From Mactra quadrangularis (Eukaryota > Mollusca > Bivalvia > Venerida > Mactridae): DNA of 64,000 nt. Within the stretch, counting starts at the first letter, position 1; each line of letters begins with the position of its first letter. The notes beneath the pieces were generated by a model. The model worked only from the letters and a program-made list of their open reading frames with translations. It was not told where the DNA came from and searched no databases. The stretch spans positions 37,107,222 through 37,171,221 of the forward strand of contig CM046294.1 of NCBI GenBank assembly GCA_025267735.1, in the 5' to 3' direction. Positions 44,372 through 56,414 of this stretch are shown in pieces. Made by a program: the position numbers and the translations under genes.

Positions 44372-44789
44372 TAGGGCTGTCACGATACGCCAGAAGCGTA
44401 TCGCGATATATTGCAATACGCTGGCATTGTATCGCGATACATACCACGATATGTTGTGGGCTTTTTTATTTGTTGTGCCTCCACTGTATTTAACAGAAAA
44501 AAAAGCAAACTTACATGCAGCTACTGATAGAATCTAGCCTCTTAAAGTTTTTACGGTCATTTAGGACTGTGACGTGCCCCAATCGGTTAAAGTCTTGTAA
44601 CTTAAGATTAGATGGAATGAACAATTAAAAAACTGACGTTTCGCTACTTTTATTTCGCAAAGGGAAGAATTTTCCAATGAAATAAAAAAATATCGCCAAA
44701 TACTGGTACGTTAAAATTGTACCGCGGTACGTATTGCTGCACCAGCGTATTGCAATGTACTGGAATACAGGTATATCGTGACAGCCCTA
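44372..44789. mobile_element. hAT MITE with perfect 8 bp target duplication
   Basis: Ends TAGGGCTGTCACGATA and its exact reverse complement region TATCGTGACAGCCCTA. TAAAATAT flanks both sides exactly (44364-44371, 44790-44797). GTATCGCGATA words repeat inside. 418 bp, no coding capacity. Confidence 0.95.
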
Positions 44790-44824
44790 TAAAATATCAT
44801 GGTAGGAAAAGACACAAGATTATT

Positions 44825-45080
44825 ACTGGACCATTCACTACCAATAATCTCAGACATATTTAAACACCATTTTAGAATTACCTTTGCATCATATGCCCAA
44901 CCAAATTGCTTAGACCAGTGTGTGAAGTAAACAAATCAATGATCATTTTCATGAATTAGGTGATAACTCAATTATTAATTGATGTTTTGGTTTTTTAGTC
45001 CATAAATTTGAAATAACATAGTTAAATGATATCGCTAAACAATATTCAGTCAAATATACTTGCAAGGTTTATAAAAAATG
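44825..45080 (+). mobile_element. Mutator-like MITE family, degenerate partial copy
   Basis: CATTCACTACCAATAATCTC, GACATATTTAAACACCATTTT and GTCCATAAATTTGAAAT match the inside of the 37914 element. The right end is missing and sequence divergence is high. Confidence 0.6.
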
Positions 45081-47206
45081 AAGTCTTGGAAAATGTGTAC
45101 TGTTTTTGACTGTCCAAATTTTGGGTTTCCCAATTTAAAAGGTCTCAAACCAGTATGGAAAAATAAAACAACATCCAATCCTAAATAAATGCATGACAAA
45201 CATTATCTGGAGACCTGTGCCAAGTATTGGGTCTATGAAAGGTTTGTCTAGAGTCTTTTTACAATGTGTTGGGATTATGTGTGTACATATTCTCTGTAAT
45301 CAAACTATTGGTGAATTTTAAACATCAGTGATTACAAAAATATCCTGACGAGTGAGGCATGGGCAGCTAACCATTACGTGTCTGTTGCCTTCTGTTTATT
45401 TTGGTTTCTCCTATTTGTAGGAAAAGAAAGTTATAAAAGTATAAAAATGCCATTTTTTATGCAAAAATTAATATGAATTAAATATGGTTCTAAAAAGTGA
45501 TCAGAATTTCAATTATTCATATTTCAATAAAAATATTTCTGTTATTGAGTAACATAACATCATTACATGAGTTATTTAGTCTAATATTTAAAACCCTGCA
45601 TTAGAATGTATGCCAAGTAAACATAATTATATCTAATAAAAGTAGATTTCTTTTAGTCTTAAAACTTAAACTTAACTGACAGACACTAGATCCAATTAGG
45701 AACTCAAATTTGTGGGTTTTTTCTGTGTACAGCTGGTACCAAGTAAGTTAGTTACGCCTTATTGCTGAAAATTTCGAAGTACTGATTAAATCCTATTGTT
45801 TTTTTGTACACTCATTTTCATGATAATAGCTTGTATGTAAGAAGAAAATAAAAATATTTGAATTCTGTATTCTATTGCATGATTTGGTAAGTTTGTATTA
45901 ATTGTAAATTTTGCATTACACATTAATATCTATTTAAGATTTTAATTAGGTGTATCTGGCTTGATATGTCAACATAGACGTGTGAAAAGCTAGTTGTTTT
46001 TCATATCATTCATATTAAAGTCCAAGTAATATTAATAACAAATGATAAAATCTGCTGATTTGAATAAATATGGATAAGTTAACTATTTTAATAATAATGA
46101 CTTTATTTAAGAATGGCTACACATTTTAATGAATCCAATCTTCCATGTGGACCTCTGATAAAACATATACAAGTTGTTTACAATATTTACATAGTGAAAA
46201 CATCTAATAAATTCATAAATTGAATACAGAAGTTTAGTAGTAAGTATTTAAATACACAGGGTTAATGTATGTGCCACTGACTGTAAAATAAAATTTAACA
46301 ATACATTTATATTACAAATTTATGAAACCATTACAGTTAATTAAGATTATTAAGTACAGCGTACAGTAAATTAAATAAATGACTATATTTTTATAAAGTA
46401 TTTGTCGTCCAAATTTATTAAATTCAGTACTGAGTAACACGGCTACCCTTTTTATAGTAGAATCATTGTATGATACTGTATAAATTTTGCATGTTGTAAA
46501 AGGGGAAAGTTGAGAGAAAACGGCACAAAACTTGATCACAAAAAATCCCTTACTATAATTGTATGTCACATTGAGAAAACAGAACATTAGCGAAGACTGG
46601 ACAGTCCTGGGACTGTGTAATATTCTCAGGTTCTACTGTATCAAAAAATTGAATGACAAGACATTTAGTAGTGAAAACCATTGTAACATTTATTTGTCAA
46701 ATAATGTTCAAACCTTTATATTGTATCTTTTGTACCAGTAATTTGACTGCATTGAAAGAAAAAATATCTGTGTGGTAGAGGTCAATCTAATTAAAACCCG
46801 ATCTAAAATTTTACCACTCACACACTCGCTAATTTAGATCTGGCCTTTTCCAAACGAAGGTCACGTTCAGGTGACCTTTTCTCATCATAATATTCATGAC
46901 GAAATTGTTATGATACGTAACTTGTTAACATCGTCTACGTCACGCAATTTGAAATGAGCCACACAATCGCAGACTGTGAATAATAGCGCTGTTAAATTTG
47001 CTGGCAAACCTAGGTCTAAAAATAGAAATTACGAAATCAAAATGTGATTAATAGTGTTTTCGTCTAGATGAAAGCTACGCATTGATTGGTCGACTCAAAG
47101 TTCATTTCGAAGTGACCTTGCATTGACTGAGTAGAGATCCAGTATGACAACGCGAGTAGAACAGGATCTCTGTTTACGGAGATTGGGTAAAGGTTTGAGT
47201 TGATCT
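45081..47206. other. Anonymous AT-rich DNA
   Basis: No exon or repeat recognised. Short frames on both strands at 46.3-46.7 kb lack protein character. Confidence 0.35.
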
Positions 47207-47425
47207 CCGGGAGGTTAATATACCCTTCCATGAAAACATGTTGAAAATGTCAATTTTCCTCCATTTAATAATAAGGTATAATTATGGAGAAGTTGCCGGT
47301 CTTATGGAAGGGTTGGTGAGTACTGGTTATAGACAAGGGTCCAGGAAAGCTAGGTTAGGTGCGCTGTCCGCAGTAAAATAACTTTTATTGTATTGACACA
47401 GTGCTTAACCCAGTATATAAAAATC
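47207..47425 (+). mobile_element. tRNA-derived SINE, family S1, head-less
   Basis: Starts near GGGAGGTTAATATACCCTTC and contains GAGTACTGGTTATAGACAAG, GTCCAGGAAAGCTAGGTTAG and a worn GCTTAACCCAG tail. Confidence 0.85.
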
Positions 47426-47855
47426 ATTACTGTAATGTTTTATTAACGCAAATTAAGTAATTCCTTAATATTATTAATGCTACACATGTATAAGTGTGTT
47501 AATTAATACTGTGAGGTTTTATTGATAAGGTCATACTTAAGAGTTGTTAAATAAATAAAATCAAAATTCAGTCTTTTCTTCAATGTCATACAGTCTGAGC
47601 ACCTAAGTACCTAATTCAACCTTTAGAATGAGAGTATGCCAAGTGTGGCAGTGTAAAATCATTGTTCACATATAATGCTACATATTATTAGAACGATAGT
47701 CTTACCTTCACTTCATGTATCAAACAAATGATGTCATACATTGTTAAATGATTTTATTTTCGATATAAATGACTAAAATAACAAAATATTTCAAAATATA
47801 TGTAGTTGTTACTAATGATGCTAGGTAGTGATCTACTATGGCTAAAGTCACATTG
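47426..47855. other. Anonymous AT-rich DNA
   Basis: Nothing recognisable. Confidence 0.4.
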
Positions 47856-47859
47856 AAGA

Positions 47860-48110
47860 AGAAAAAAAAGAAAATGCTCATACAAGAATAAAAGTATGAT
47901 AATAAAAAAGAAAAAGAAAAAAAAAGAAAAAGGAAATAAAAAGAAAGAAAAATGTGACAGAAAAAGATATGATAGAAAAAAAGAAAAATGAACATAAAAG
48001 GAAATATAAATATGATAGAAAAAAAAGAAAAATGAACATAAAAGGAAATAAAAGTATGATAGGAAAAAAGAAAAATAACAAATCTGGAAATCTAGATTAT
48101 AGAATACAAA
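47860..48110. repeat. Purine-rich AAAAAGAAAAATG tract
   Basis: Irregular units of AAAAAGAAAAATGAACATAA and AGGAAATAAAAGTATGATA. Minus-strand frames rich in F and Y are artefacts. Confidence 0.8.
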
Positions 48111-48540
48111 AAAAGGATAACTTGTCCAAACAGACTTAGTCATGTATTAACCATGGTTCAGGGTGGTTATACTGTTTAAGATTGTTGGATTGAAGTAAAC
48201 CTTATGTACTTGTACAATGGACAGTAGTCGGGTATAGTATGGGAATCTAGCTAAGGTGCTTCTACATATATACAGTACTTGTATTGAAGTACACAAAGAT
48301 ATACCAGAACAATGATTATTGTTTTTTTACCAGTAATGAAGTATTGTAGCTTTATTTGTTCTTTGATACAGGAAGGAGAGGGTATAGAGTGTTATTCTTT
48401 AATTTTAGGTATAGCAATAATTCTTTATGTGAATGTGATATTTACATGTGCTCATGACTTAGTGTACTATAGATAAAGGTTGATAACCAGTATTAAGTAT
48501 TAGGACTGATGATTCGTATGTATATGACTTCAATTTATTT
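48111..48540. other. Anonymous AT-rich DNA
   Basis: Nothing recognisable. Confidence 0.4.
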
Positions 48541-48832
48541 TATTTATTGGAGTTAACGCCGTATCAACACAATTAAGGTCATTTCACGGCATCCAGGGCA
48601 CCTAACCTAGCTTTCCTGGACCATTGTCTATAACCAGTACTCACCTACCCTTCCACAAGGTAGGAAACTTCTCCATATGATCTAATCAATGTAGGAAAAT
48701 CGACTTTATTGTCAAATTTTCATGGAAGGGTATAACCTCCCCGGGTGGGGTTTGAACCCGCACCCCCTCGGGCACGAGTATCCAAATCCCGGCGCGCTAC
48801 CAACTGCAATATCGACCTGGGTTATATGACTT
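48541..48832 (-). mobile_element. tRNA-derived SINE, family S1, near full length
   Basis: Minus strand: head with GTTGGTAGCGCGCCGG and a B box mutated to GGTTCAAACC, full body and GGCGTTAACTCC tail. Confidence 0.9.
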
Positions 48833-49149
48833 CAAGGGCTGAACAAAATACTAGTGTTACTCAATTTAAAAATAATAGAGTTATAAAAGGGTTTGATTCA
48901 GCCCAAGATTTTAAAATATGATGTAATAACATGTTATATGTGTATTCTAAAATAACTGTAGAAAAAAAAGATCTGAATGCAATGATATTTTAATTTTCCA
49001 TGCAGTTCACTAATGAAATAGTATTCTGACATAAGGAAGTGTTTGCCAACGTATTACTCATATTTGTGACAAAGATATTTTACAAAATCATGGCTTTATC
49101 ATGTTACAATGGTTTTAAAATGATATAAAAAAAATGTACACCATTTATT
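48833..49149. other. Anonymous AT-rich DNA
   Basis: Nothing recognisable. Confidence 0.4.
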
Positions 49150-49477
49150 ATACCCCCGCTTCGAAGAAGAGGGGTGTAAACTGTTTTACCCTTGTGTGTG
49201 CGTCCGTTACAAAATTTCCGTCGCAGTTTTCTCAGCAACTATAACATGCAGCAGCCTAATACTTTGCATATTGCTTCATCCCATAGTCCCATGTGGTGTA
49301 AAGCGATTTCATGCTCCTTGCTCATCTACTTCCTGTTTGCCGCATATTTTTAGATTTCGTTAAATGAAAGTATGTAGCATATTTTTAGATTTCGTTAAAT
49401 GAAAGTTACATTATGATAGTCATATTTCTCACTGCGGGGGTATCACTAATGAGCATTAGCTCACAGATTTACTTGTT
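49150..49477 (+). mobile_element. Helentron-like element, family B, copy 3, with internal duplication
   Basis: ATACCCCCGCTTCGAAGAAG start and GAGCATTAGCTCAC / TTACTTGTT end. A segment around AGATTTCGTTAAATGAAAGT is doubled at 49354-49410. Confidence 0.9.
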
Positions 49478-51038
49478 GATAAATTTTATTCTATTGTCAC
49501 TGGTACATACAGTAACACCGCAGATTTGAATTATCGATTATGATTTAGTCTTAACGCAGAGAATTATAAATTTCCATAAATATTAAAGTGACCAATATTT
49601 AGTGATTTAAATAATAAAGATTATTAAGACATCAATTGTTTGTCAAGTATCGGATAAAATTTTGTAGTCAGTAACACCATTTAAATAAATTGTGTAAACA
49701 GTTTCATATGGTTAAATGAAAAATGTCTGTTATATCTTAAGTGTGTATCATATTGGGGTATTGTTCGTTTTTTCTCAACTATCAAAACATGAATAATTTC
49801 ACTGTGACTGAATGCATTGTTTTCGTACAGGTGGCGGCCCTAATTGTTATTAAAATATCTTGAATAAAACATATCATACGGCATAAGCAGCTTTACTTGA
49901 TCATAATACACGCTTTCCGAAACTCATGTACTCGTATGTATTACGACAATAATTTTAACAAACGCATTCATCATTACAACAGCAATATAAGATTATGTTC
50001 ATATGAATTCATTAGATGGTTGAATTAATTACTTTAGGATTGGACTATTAGACTTCAAAGCACAGAAATCAGTTTACATTTAACTGAGTTTAATTTGATT
50101 TTAAATTGGTTTAATTTTATGTACACATTGTATTTCTGTCTTGTAAAATGCTGGAAAAATTTATTACCTTTCTTGCCCAATACTATTTGTAGCATACTAC
50201 TTTATTCTCCATAAAATCGATAATCAATAATCTCTTATCAGGGTTGCTAATACTACTGGTTTGATTGTTCTAGTTTATGGCACATTAGTGTAAATATTTT
50301 GTATGAGAAATAATGATATAGGCTCAATAGACCTAATGCTCCTCTGAAAGAATTTACTGTACCAACTTTCCACTTGTCATGATCTTCATGCCCATTTTCA
50401 GCTTTATATTTATGATTACTTTTTGTAAGTATGTCTGTTTGTCCCTCAGTCTGATAGTCCCTACTTCTCTGCATTTCAAACATTACAAACTGCACCCCCT
50501 AAACTTAATTGAATTAAAAAAATGCTGACACAGTTGGAAGGAGGGATTGAGTTATAGCGATAACTCCGGCATACAACTCAAAGGAAACTTAAATATAACT
50601 GGCCTGGATATTTCCGGTCATACTGCATTGATCCTCGAGACCACTGAAGATTTATGTAGGGTTATTGGTCATATTGCGTGGCTGGGGGGAGGGTTTTTGG
50701 CATTATTTTGAAATAATCTATTCTAACTGACTTTTTGTTTGTTTTTTGCTTTTTTATTATAGTTTCCTCTCTAAGGTTATGAGATACTGTGATATAAGAT
50801 ACTTTGGTAGGAATTATTTGTATTGTTTTGTATTGTATTGTACAGGGGTGTGAAATTTCAAATTTATGCTTAAAATCTGTTAATCTACTAGTCCACTGCA
50901 AAATTTGGCTTGTCTAAAGATTTAAAAAATATTTTCCTACTGACAATTAAGATAGTTTGTGTTTCTTGTCAACTACTCAAATATGACTTAGACAAGTCAG
51001 GCATTGAAATTCCACACCCTTGTATTTATTATGATTTA
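49478..51038. other. Anonymous AT-rich DNA, with a lone MITE end
   Basis: The only recognised piece is one end of the 25.55 kb MITE family (TTGTTCGTTTTTTCTCAACT) at 49764-49815. Minus frames at 50253 and 50662 lack protein character. Confidence 0.4.
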
Positions 51039-52122
51039 AAGCTCTCCTGGGCTATAAGCTCAGGGTGAGCTATTATGATCACTCTATGTCTGTCGTCTGT
51101 TCACACAGTTTCCTTAACGCTCTAGCAACCAAACTTCTGCCTTAATTGTCTTGAAACTTGGTATGGATGTTGGCCCCAATCATATCTCGGATATGCTTAA
51201 CATGGGTTCCCTTGGGTCCAAAACTAGGTCAAAATGCTCAAATATGTTTAAACATAGTTAACACTCTAGGGGCTACATTTACAATCAGATAATCCTAGAA
51301 ATTTGTCAAAAAGTGATATGATGATTTCTAGGTCAAGTTGAAATATAGGTCATATGGAGGTTAAAAACTAGGTCACAATTCCTTTCATGGAAAAACCTTT
51401 TGATTTCATAAAATCCCTGTCCAATTTATGTACATGTATTCTAGGGTAAAAATCTAGGTCACTATGCCCTAAAATGGAAATATCTTGTTGACACTCTAGA
51501 GCCTTCATTTACATCTTGAATATCCTTGAAAGTTATCTTTATGGTTGAACTGCGTAGTGGTTATTATGTCTGACTTCTGAGATCTTGGGTTCGAGCCTGA
51601 TCGCGGTAGGTCATACCCTATACACAAGTTGTCGGCCTCAAGGTAGGGTAAGTTAGTACTGGTGATAGAAATGTGTCCAGGAAACCTATAGTAGGAAGAC
51701 ATGGTCATCATATATATAACCTAAATATATGTTAAATGCGAGTTAAAATCAATCTAAAAAATCTGTATGGTTGATGTGATTATTGCTAGGTCTAGTTCAA
51801 ATATGGGTCACCTGAGGTCAAAAACTAGGTCACAATGCTCAAATATGGAAAAATCTTATCACAAAAAGCCATATTTCCTATCGGAATACCCTGAAATTTT
51901 GTGAAAAAGTTTTAAGCTTAACTGGGGTCGATCATAAGGTCACATTGCCCAGATATGGTAGAACTTAGTTTACACTTTTGAGGGGTAATTTTACTATCAT
52001 ACAATGAGGCTTTTACTTTGTTGCAAAAAAGATTTCATTCCTTGATTCTTATATTTTTCTGATTTATGTATATATCAATGGTATTTGGGTGAGCGAGAAA
52101 GGGCTATCATGGCCCTCTCATT
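51039..52122 (+). mobile_element. Decayed Helentron-like element, family D, with nested SINE
   Basis: Starts AAGCTCTCCTGGGCTATAAGC, AGGGTGAGCTATTATGATCA. Internal units repeat AGGTCACAATGCTCAAATATG-like phrases. Ends GGTGAGCGAGAAAGGGCTAT, CATGGCCCTCTCATTT, a worn form of a hairpin plus CTCTTGTTT. A SINE sits at 51546-51755. Confidence 0.65.
51546..51755 (+). mobile_element. tRNA-derived SINE, family S1 body with variant head
   Basis: The head (TGCGTAGTGGTTATTATGTC, GGGTTCGAGCC) is related to the tRNA-like sequence at 6142. The body (GTACTGGTGATAGAAATGTG, TCCAGGAAACC) is S1. Confidence 0.75.
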
Positions 52123-52503
52123 TATGTGTTTATGGTAAATTTCTAAATTTATGTCATTTTATTTGTCAATTTTTCAGTTTGTAAGAGTGTAACTATGGTT
52201 TTGCTAGAGCATTATAAACATCAACATTTCATGTAAGTATAATGTTATTCTTGTCATTACTTAATACTTTGTTCTTTGTCTTTTTTTTCCTTACTTGTTT
52301 TCTTGCATATGTACCTGTTTGAATATGTTATATAATTATTTGCTCACCTCTTTCAATTTCATTATTGCTCATTTCTTTCAATTTCATTATTATATCATAC
52401 TGTCATCATCATTGTAAATATTGTGGAGGCTCTCAGGGAAGACTGGACTTGCCCAACTGAGTTGCCTCATTAATTAAAGTTATTATTGTTATAATACTGA
52501 AAA
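52123..52503. other. Anonymous AT-rich DNA
   Basis: An exon-like piece at 52195-52249 (TTTTTCAG ... TTCAT|GTAAGT) has ideal splice sites but does not join in frame to the exon at 53715. It may be non-coding. Confidence 0.3.
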
Positions 52504-52505
52504 TA

Positions 52506-52608
52506 CACTGGAACCTCGCTTATAGACCACCCCGATTCAAGGACCACCTCGCTAAAAAGACTGGTTTTAAAAAGAATTGTCAGTGGTCTTAATAGAGGGG
52601 TTCCTGTG
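52506..52608. mobile_element. Pogo/Tigger-like mini-MITE, 103 bp
   Basis: Ends CACTGGAACCTCGCTTATAG and inverted CACAGGAACCCCTCTATTAA, TA on both sides (52504-52505, 52609-52610). It keeps only the two ends of the longer element at 15986, in opposite orientation. Confidence 0.85.
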
Positions 52609-52703
52609 TACCTAATTACTTAATAGTTCATTTCCATAATAAACATTTATATATGGTATCTATGAACAATTATCTATTACTATCTACAACTATTTCTATT
52701 TTT

Positions 52704-52982
52704 ATACCCCCGCTTCGAAGAAGAGGGGGGGTATACTGTTTTACCCTTGTCCGTGCGTGCGTGTGTTCGTGCGTGCGTGCGTCCGTTACGAAATTTCCGT
52801 CGCAGTTTTCTCAGCAACTATATCATGCAGCAGCCTAATACTTTGCATATTGCTTCATCCCATAGTCCCATGTGTTGTAAAGCGATTTCATGCTCCTTGC
52901 TCATCTACTTCCTGTTTGTCGCATTTTTTTAAATTTTGGCGGGGGTATCACTAGTGAGCATTAGCTCACAGATTTACTTGTT
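52704..52982 (+). mobile_element. Helentron-like element, family B, copy 4, complete
   Basis: ATACCCCCGCTTCGAAGAAG start with GGGGG partner hairpin, a GTGCGTGCGTG microsatellite in place of pure CCGT, GCGGGGGTATCACTAGTGAG, GCATTAGCTCAC hairpin and TTACTTGTT end. Confidence 0.9.
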
Positions 52983-53122
52983 TGCATCAAACAATTCTAA
53001 TGACCCAAATTTTCTCATGATTCAATGACTAACACGATGCTGCTGCCATATTCTTCATATATAGTCTTTTTAGACTTTTAGAGTGGTGATTTTGCCAAAA
53101 GGCTTAAATTATACCACAAGTT

Positions 53123-53430
53123 GTTTTGTTTGTTTGGTTTTACACCGTAGCAACACATTGTATAGGTCATATAATGGTGGTCAGTCAACCTACTCACTCT
53201 TCCTGGAAATGATAAATCTCTGGATTAAGCTGTTAACCAACTACTAAGCACATACTTTCCTCAGTGACTGACAACTGCCCTACATAATTAAAAATCATTG
53301 GTAGGAGGGAGAATGACCGTAGAAATAATTTTATGACCAAGCTCCACGAAAGAATGCCCTGGCCGGAAATCGAACCCATGACCCCTCGATCAGTAGACTT
53401 GTGTGCTACCAACTGAGCTAGTCGGGAGGC
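53123..53430 (-). mobile_element. tRNA-derived SINE, family S2, near full length
   Basis: Minus strand: CTAGCTCAGTTGGTAGCAC head, GGTTCGATTTC B box, full body, tail GTAAAACCAAACAAACAAA. Confidence 0.9.
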
Positions 53431-53467
53431 TTTTGAATCTAAAACTAGTGATCTTAATAATTTTCTA

Positions 53468-53622
53468 TGGCCATCTCCCTCCTATCACTGATTCTAAATC
53501 ATGTAGGGCAGTAGTCGGTCGCTGACGGAGGTATGCGCCAGAGATTTAGCTTTCCAGGGACAGTGAGTAGGTGGACTGATTGCTGTTACCAACTGCTACA
53601 AACTGAGCTAGCCGGGTGGCTA
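53468..53622. mobile_element. SINE S2 pieces, rearranged
   Basis: Plus-strand body (TCCCTCCTATCACTGATT, GGGCAGTAGTCGGTCGCTGA) is followed by a minus-strand head fragment (ACAAACTGAGCTAGCCGGG). An inversion or two insertions next to the S2 copy at 53123. Confidence 0.75.
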
Positions 53623-53714
53623 TTTTCATCTTTTGAATAGACAGAATTTTAAGTTGTTAACTTGTAAACTGTTTCAGAGTCATATTGTAAGAACAGGTTA
53701 GATGATGCTGCTAG

Positions 53715-53813
53715 TGGAAGACTTATATTCAAATATTCTGTGATAATGACGAAGGATTTGGAAATGTTTGTGGTTGTGATAATCCTCAGTTGTTACAATA
53801 TCCTAAATCACCA
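53715..53813 (+). CDS. Penultimate coding exon of an unidentified cysteine-rich protein
   Basis: Acceptor GATGCTGCTAG, donor ACCA|GTAAGTATAG. 99 bp, phase 0 at both ends, reading WKTYIQIFCDNDEGFGNVCG then CDNPQLLQYPKSP. Upstream of the acceptor this frame has stops, so this acceptor is required. It joins in phase to the exon at 56352. Three cysteines here and one in the next exon suggest an extracellular or luminal segment. Another frame through the same stretch is open but does not extend as well. Family not recognised. Confidence 0.5.
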
Positions 53814-53852
53814 GTAAGTATAGTCTACTTGTTCCTTTGTTGATATGGTTTT

Positions 53853-54135
53853 TAACCCAGGTCGATAGCGCAATTGGTATCTCGTGTCCCGAGGGGGGTA
53901 CGGGTTCGAATACCACCCGGGGAGGTTATACCCTTCCATGAAAATTAGACTATAATGTCAATTTTCCTCCATTGATTAGATAATATGGAGAAGTTTCCGG
54001 CCTTGTGGAAGGGTTGGTGAGTACTGGTTATAGACAATGGTCCAGGAAAGCTAGGTTAGGTGCGCTGGACGCTGTGAAATGACCTAAAATGTGTTAATAC
54101 GGCGTTAAATCCAATAAATAAATAAATGAATAAAG
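53853..54135 (+). mobile_element. tRNA-derived SINE, family S1, full length
   Basis: Head GTCGATAGCGCAATTGGTAT, GGTTCGAATACC; body GGTTATACCCTTCCATG, GAGTACTGGTTATAGACAAT; tail GGCGTTAAATCCAATAAATA with (AAATAAAT). It sits 40 bp after the donor of the exon at 53813. Confidence 0.95.
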
Positions 54136-55124
54136 ATATGGTTTTTGACATGGATTGCGTTAGCAATTCAGGTCTTGGTAAGCTACATATTTTGAAATGC
54201 ATCATAAAATGTCATGGAAGTAGCCATTTGATGGACATGCGCAGTCAGATTCAGTATAATGGTTTGTAGATAGGTTAACCTAACATGTGAATAAATAGTC
54301 CCCTTGATAACAATATCTGACAGTATCAAGCAGTCTTGTTGTCAACACACATACAATACATGAAAATTTCATTGTTAATTAAATTAATTTCATTTTTACA
54401 TTTTCTTTCAAGAACTGTCATTCATCTGCTAAAATATTGACAACAAGTTATGTTACTTCTGACCCTTGTCTGTTCTTTTTGTATGTTTGTGTATGTTCAA
54501 CTGTAATACCAATGTGCTAAAATAGATATGCCTACAAATTTCCAGTGTCTAAAAATAGATCATAAACATGTGTCGGGATCATGTACTGACGTAAAAAATA
54601 TTGATGGGTTTATTCCCATTTTATCTGAGAACATTATCAATGTAGCTTCGCTGATCCTTTGTAATGCAGTTTGTTTGTAAATTTCAGAATGCTAAAACAT
54701 GTTTATCCGTTAATTTTCCGGTATTTTCGCTAATGAAACAACTAATGAAGGATTTTTCAAACTTAATTATTTCAACGTTATATATATACATTAAAAATGA
54801 AATTATCATTGGTATTGAAATTTATTGCAATTACTTTTTATCACCTTGGCCTTGATCAGGCTTTTTAGATGATATATGTGTTTCAATAAATTCTGCCCTG
54901 TTTAATCCATGTTTGCACAGTGCTATCAGCACTTTGATTACACCATTTATTGATGCCTTTTCAGTTTGTAAGGCATTCAGTTAACCTTATTAGCATTTAA
55001 TACTGAACTTTTTTCTGCACTAGTCATTTTGTAAAAAAAGTGAGTGCTGTTTAAAAATATACAGGCAAATAACTGGGCCAAAGTATAGAACTAAGTTTTG
55101 TTGCTAAAGTAATGTTGAGTACAC
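54136..55124. other. Intron-like DNA
   Basis: No repeats recognised in this part of the candidate intron 53814-56351. Confidence 0.35.
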
Positions 55125-55134
55125 AAGAAATTAC

Positions 55135-55485
55135 CATTCGGAACTCCTCGGCCATTCGCTATGAATAACCTCGGACATATTTAGGCACCATTTTGAAAGT
55201 ATGTTAACAAATACACGATTGTTTCGGCGATGACTGAAGTTTGGTTTTTAGTCTGTAAATTTGAAATTTATATATTTCAATGATACCGATATACAATATT
55301 TGGTTCAATTTAAAACAAATAAATATGTTTAGACAAAGATCTGTGTGTATACTACAAGAACTATTTTGTGTAACCGTTAAGTGCTTCACCTCGCGTAGGT
55401 AGTAAAATCACAAAAATCCAGTGAAGACCCCCCCACTAATCCTTCCCAAATTATTCATTCATGAAAGGTCGAGGTGTTCGAATTG
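55135..55485. mobile_element. Mutator-like MITE, copy 2, with 10 bp target duplication
   Basis: Ends CATTCGGAACTCCTCGGCC and inverted CAATTCGAACACCTCGACC. AAGAAATTAC flanks both sides exactly (55125-55134, 55486-55495). Clearly related to the 37914 copy along its length. Confidence 0.9.
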
Positions 55486-55495
55486 AAGAAATTAC

Positions 55496-56351
55496 TTGCC
55501 AATAACATTAATTTCTAAATACATGTACTCATTACTGAACAAATTAAATCATGTGACATTGGCAGTTTTGAGAAAAGTTGGATAGCTAGAGAATCACCAA
55601 GCTATTTATGACTCATGTATTTGATATATTTCAGACTTAAGAGAATAGTAAAAGCTTAAACGTACCAGTAGCTATTGTAACCATTAATAGAACTGAATAT
55701 TTATTCAAGTAAGTTGTCGTCTATTGTAGCAGAGTTTTGACTTGTACTCCCTTGCCTTCAAAGTAGCTTGTTTCGGGACACAGGGAAGTTTTATGTTTTT
55801 TCACTTATAAAGTTAACAAGGATTCATGCAAAGTGAAATTTAATACTCACCACTCTCTGCACGAACATTTCGTGTCAAAATGTGTAAAACACACCATGTG
55901 TGCCGATTGAGTGCATCAGACTGTATCAAATTATTTTTTCCCAACAAATCGGTAGAAAATGACACAAAAATCACCTCTGCAAAATTTAATAAGGATCCAT
56001 TGGCCCATTATGAAATAGTCAAAATTTGAAAAGTGATGGGTTATAACTTTTGTTCAGTGTAGAGAATCTTGATGAGGAACAGGGAATATAGTAAATCTTG
56101 TGAAAATTGACCTAAGACAAAAAGTAAATCATTTGCATGCATTGAATTAGTTTTATGTTGTGTTGTTAAGGGATTTTATTAATTATTCTGGTCAATTTGC
56201 ATGCACTGTAGGTTTTATTAAAATCAGAAAACCACACAATGTCCAGTAATATTGATCAACATTATAGACTTGTGATAGTTACCTCCTTTTTTCATTCCTT
56301 GTAATAGTTACATCACTTCTTATATTTAATGATTATAATGTGATATTTCAG
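55496..56351. other. Intron-like DNA
   Basis: Nothing recognisable. It ends in GATATTTCAG, the acceptor for the next exon. Confidence 0.35.
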
Positions 56352-56414
56352 GGTTATGAACATTCGTGTAGAGATCCAACATGGTTGTATAGAATAGAAA
56401 CGATGCCTGGTTGA
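56352..56414 (+). CDS. Last coding exon of the unidentified cysteine-rich protein
   Basis: Acceptor GTGATATTTCAG, then GYEHSCRDPTWLYRIETMPG and TGA at 56412-56414. The segment looks like real protein (charged and aromatic residues, one cysteine) despite its shortness. A donor-like TATAAG|GTAATT at about 56480 after the stop could mean an alternative form. A possible non-coding exon with strong splice sites lies at 60378-60491. Confidence 0.5.
   Translation, partial: GYEHSCRDPTWLYRIETMPG

Noticed and set aside
47744..48143. Phenylalanine/tyrosine-rich minus-strand frames
   Set aside because: Complement of an AAAAAGAAAAATG purine tract. No domain or splice context.
52195..52249. Exon-like piece with ideal splice sites
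   Set aside because: No frame joins it to the 53715 exon without a stop. It could only be non-coding.
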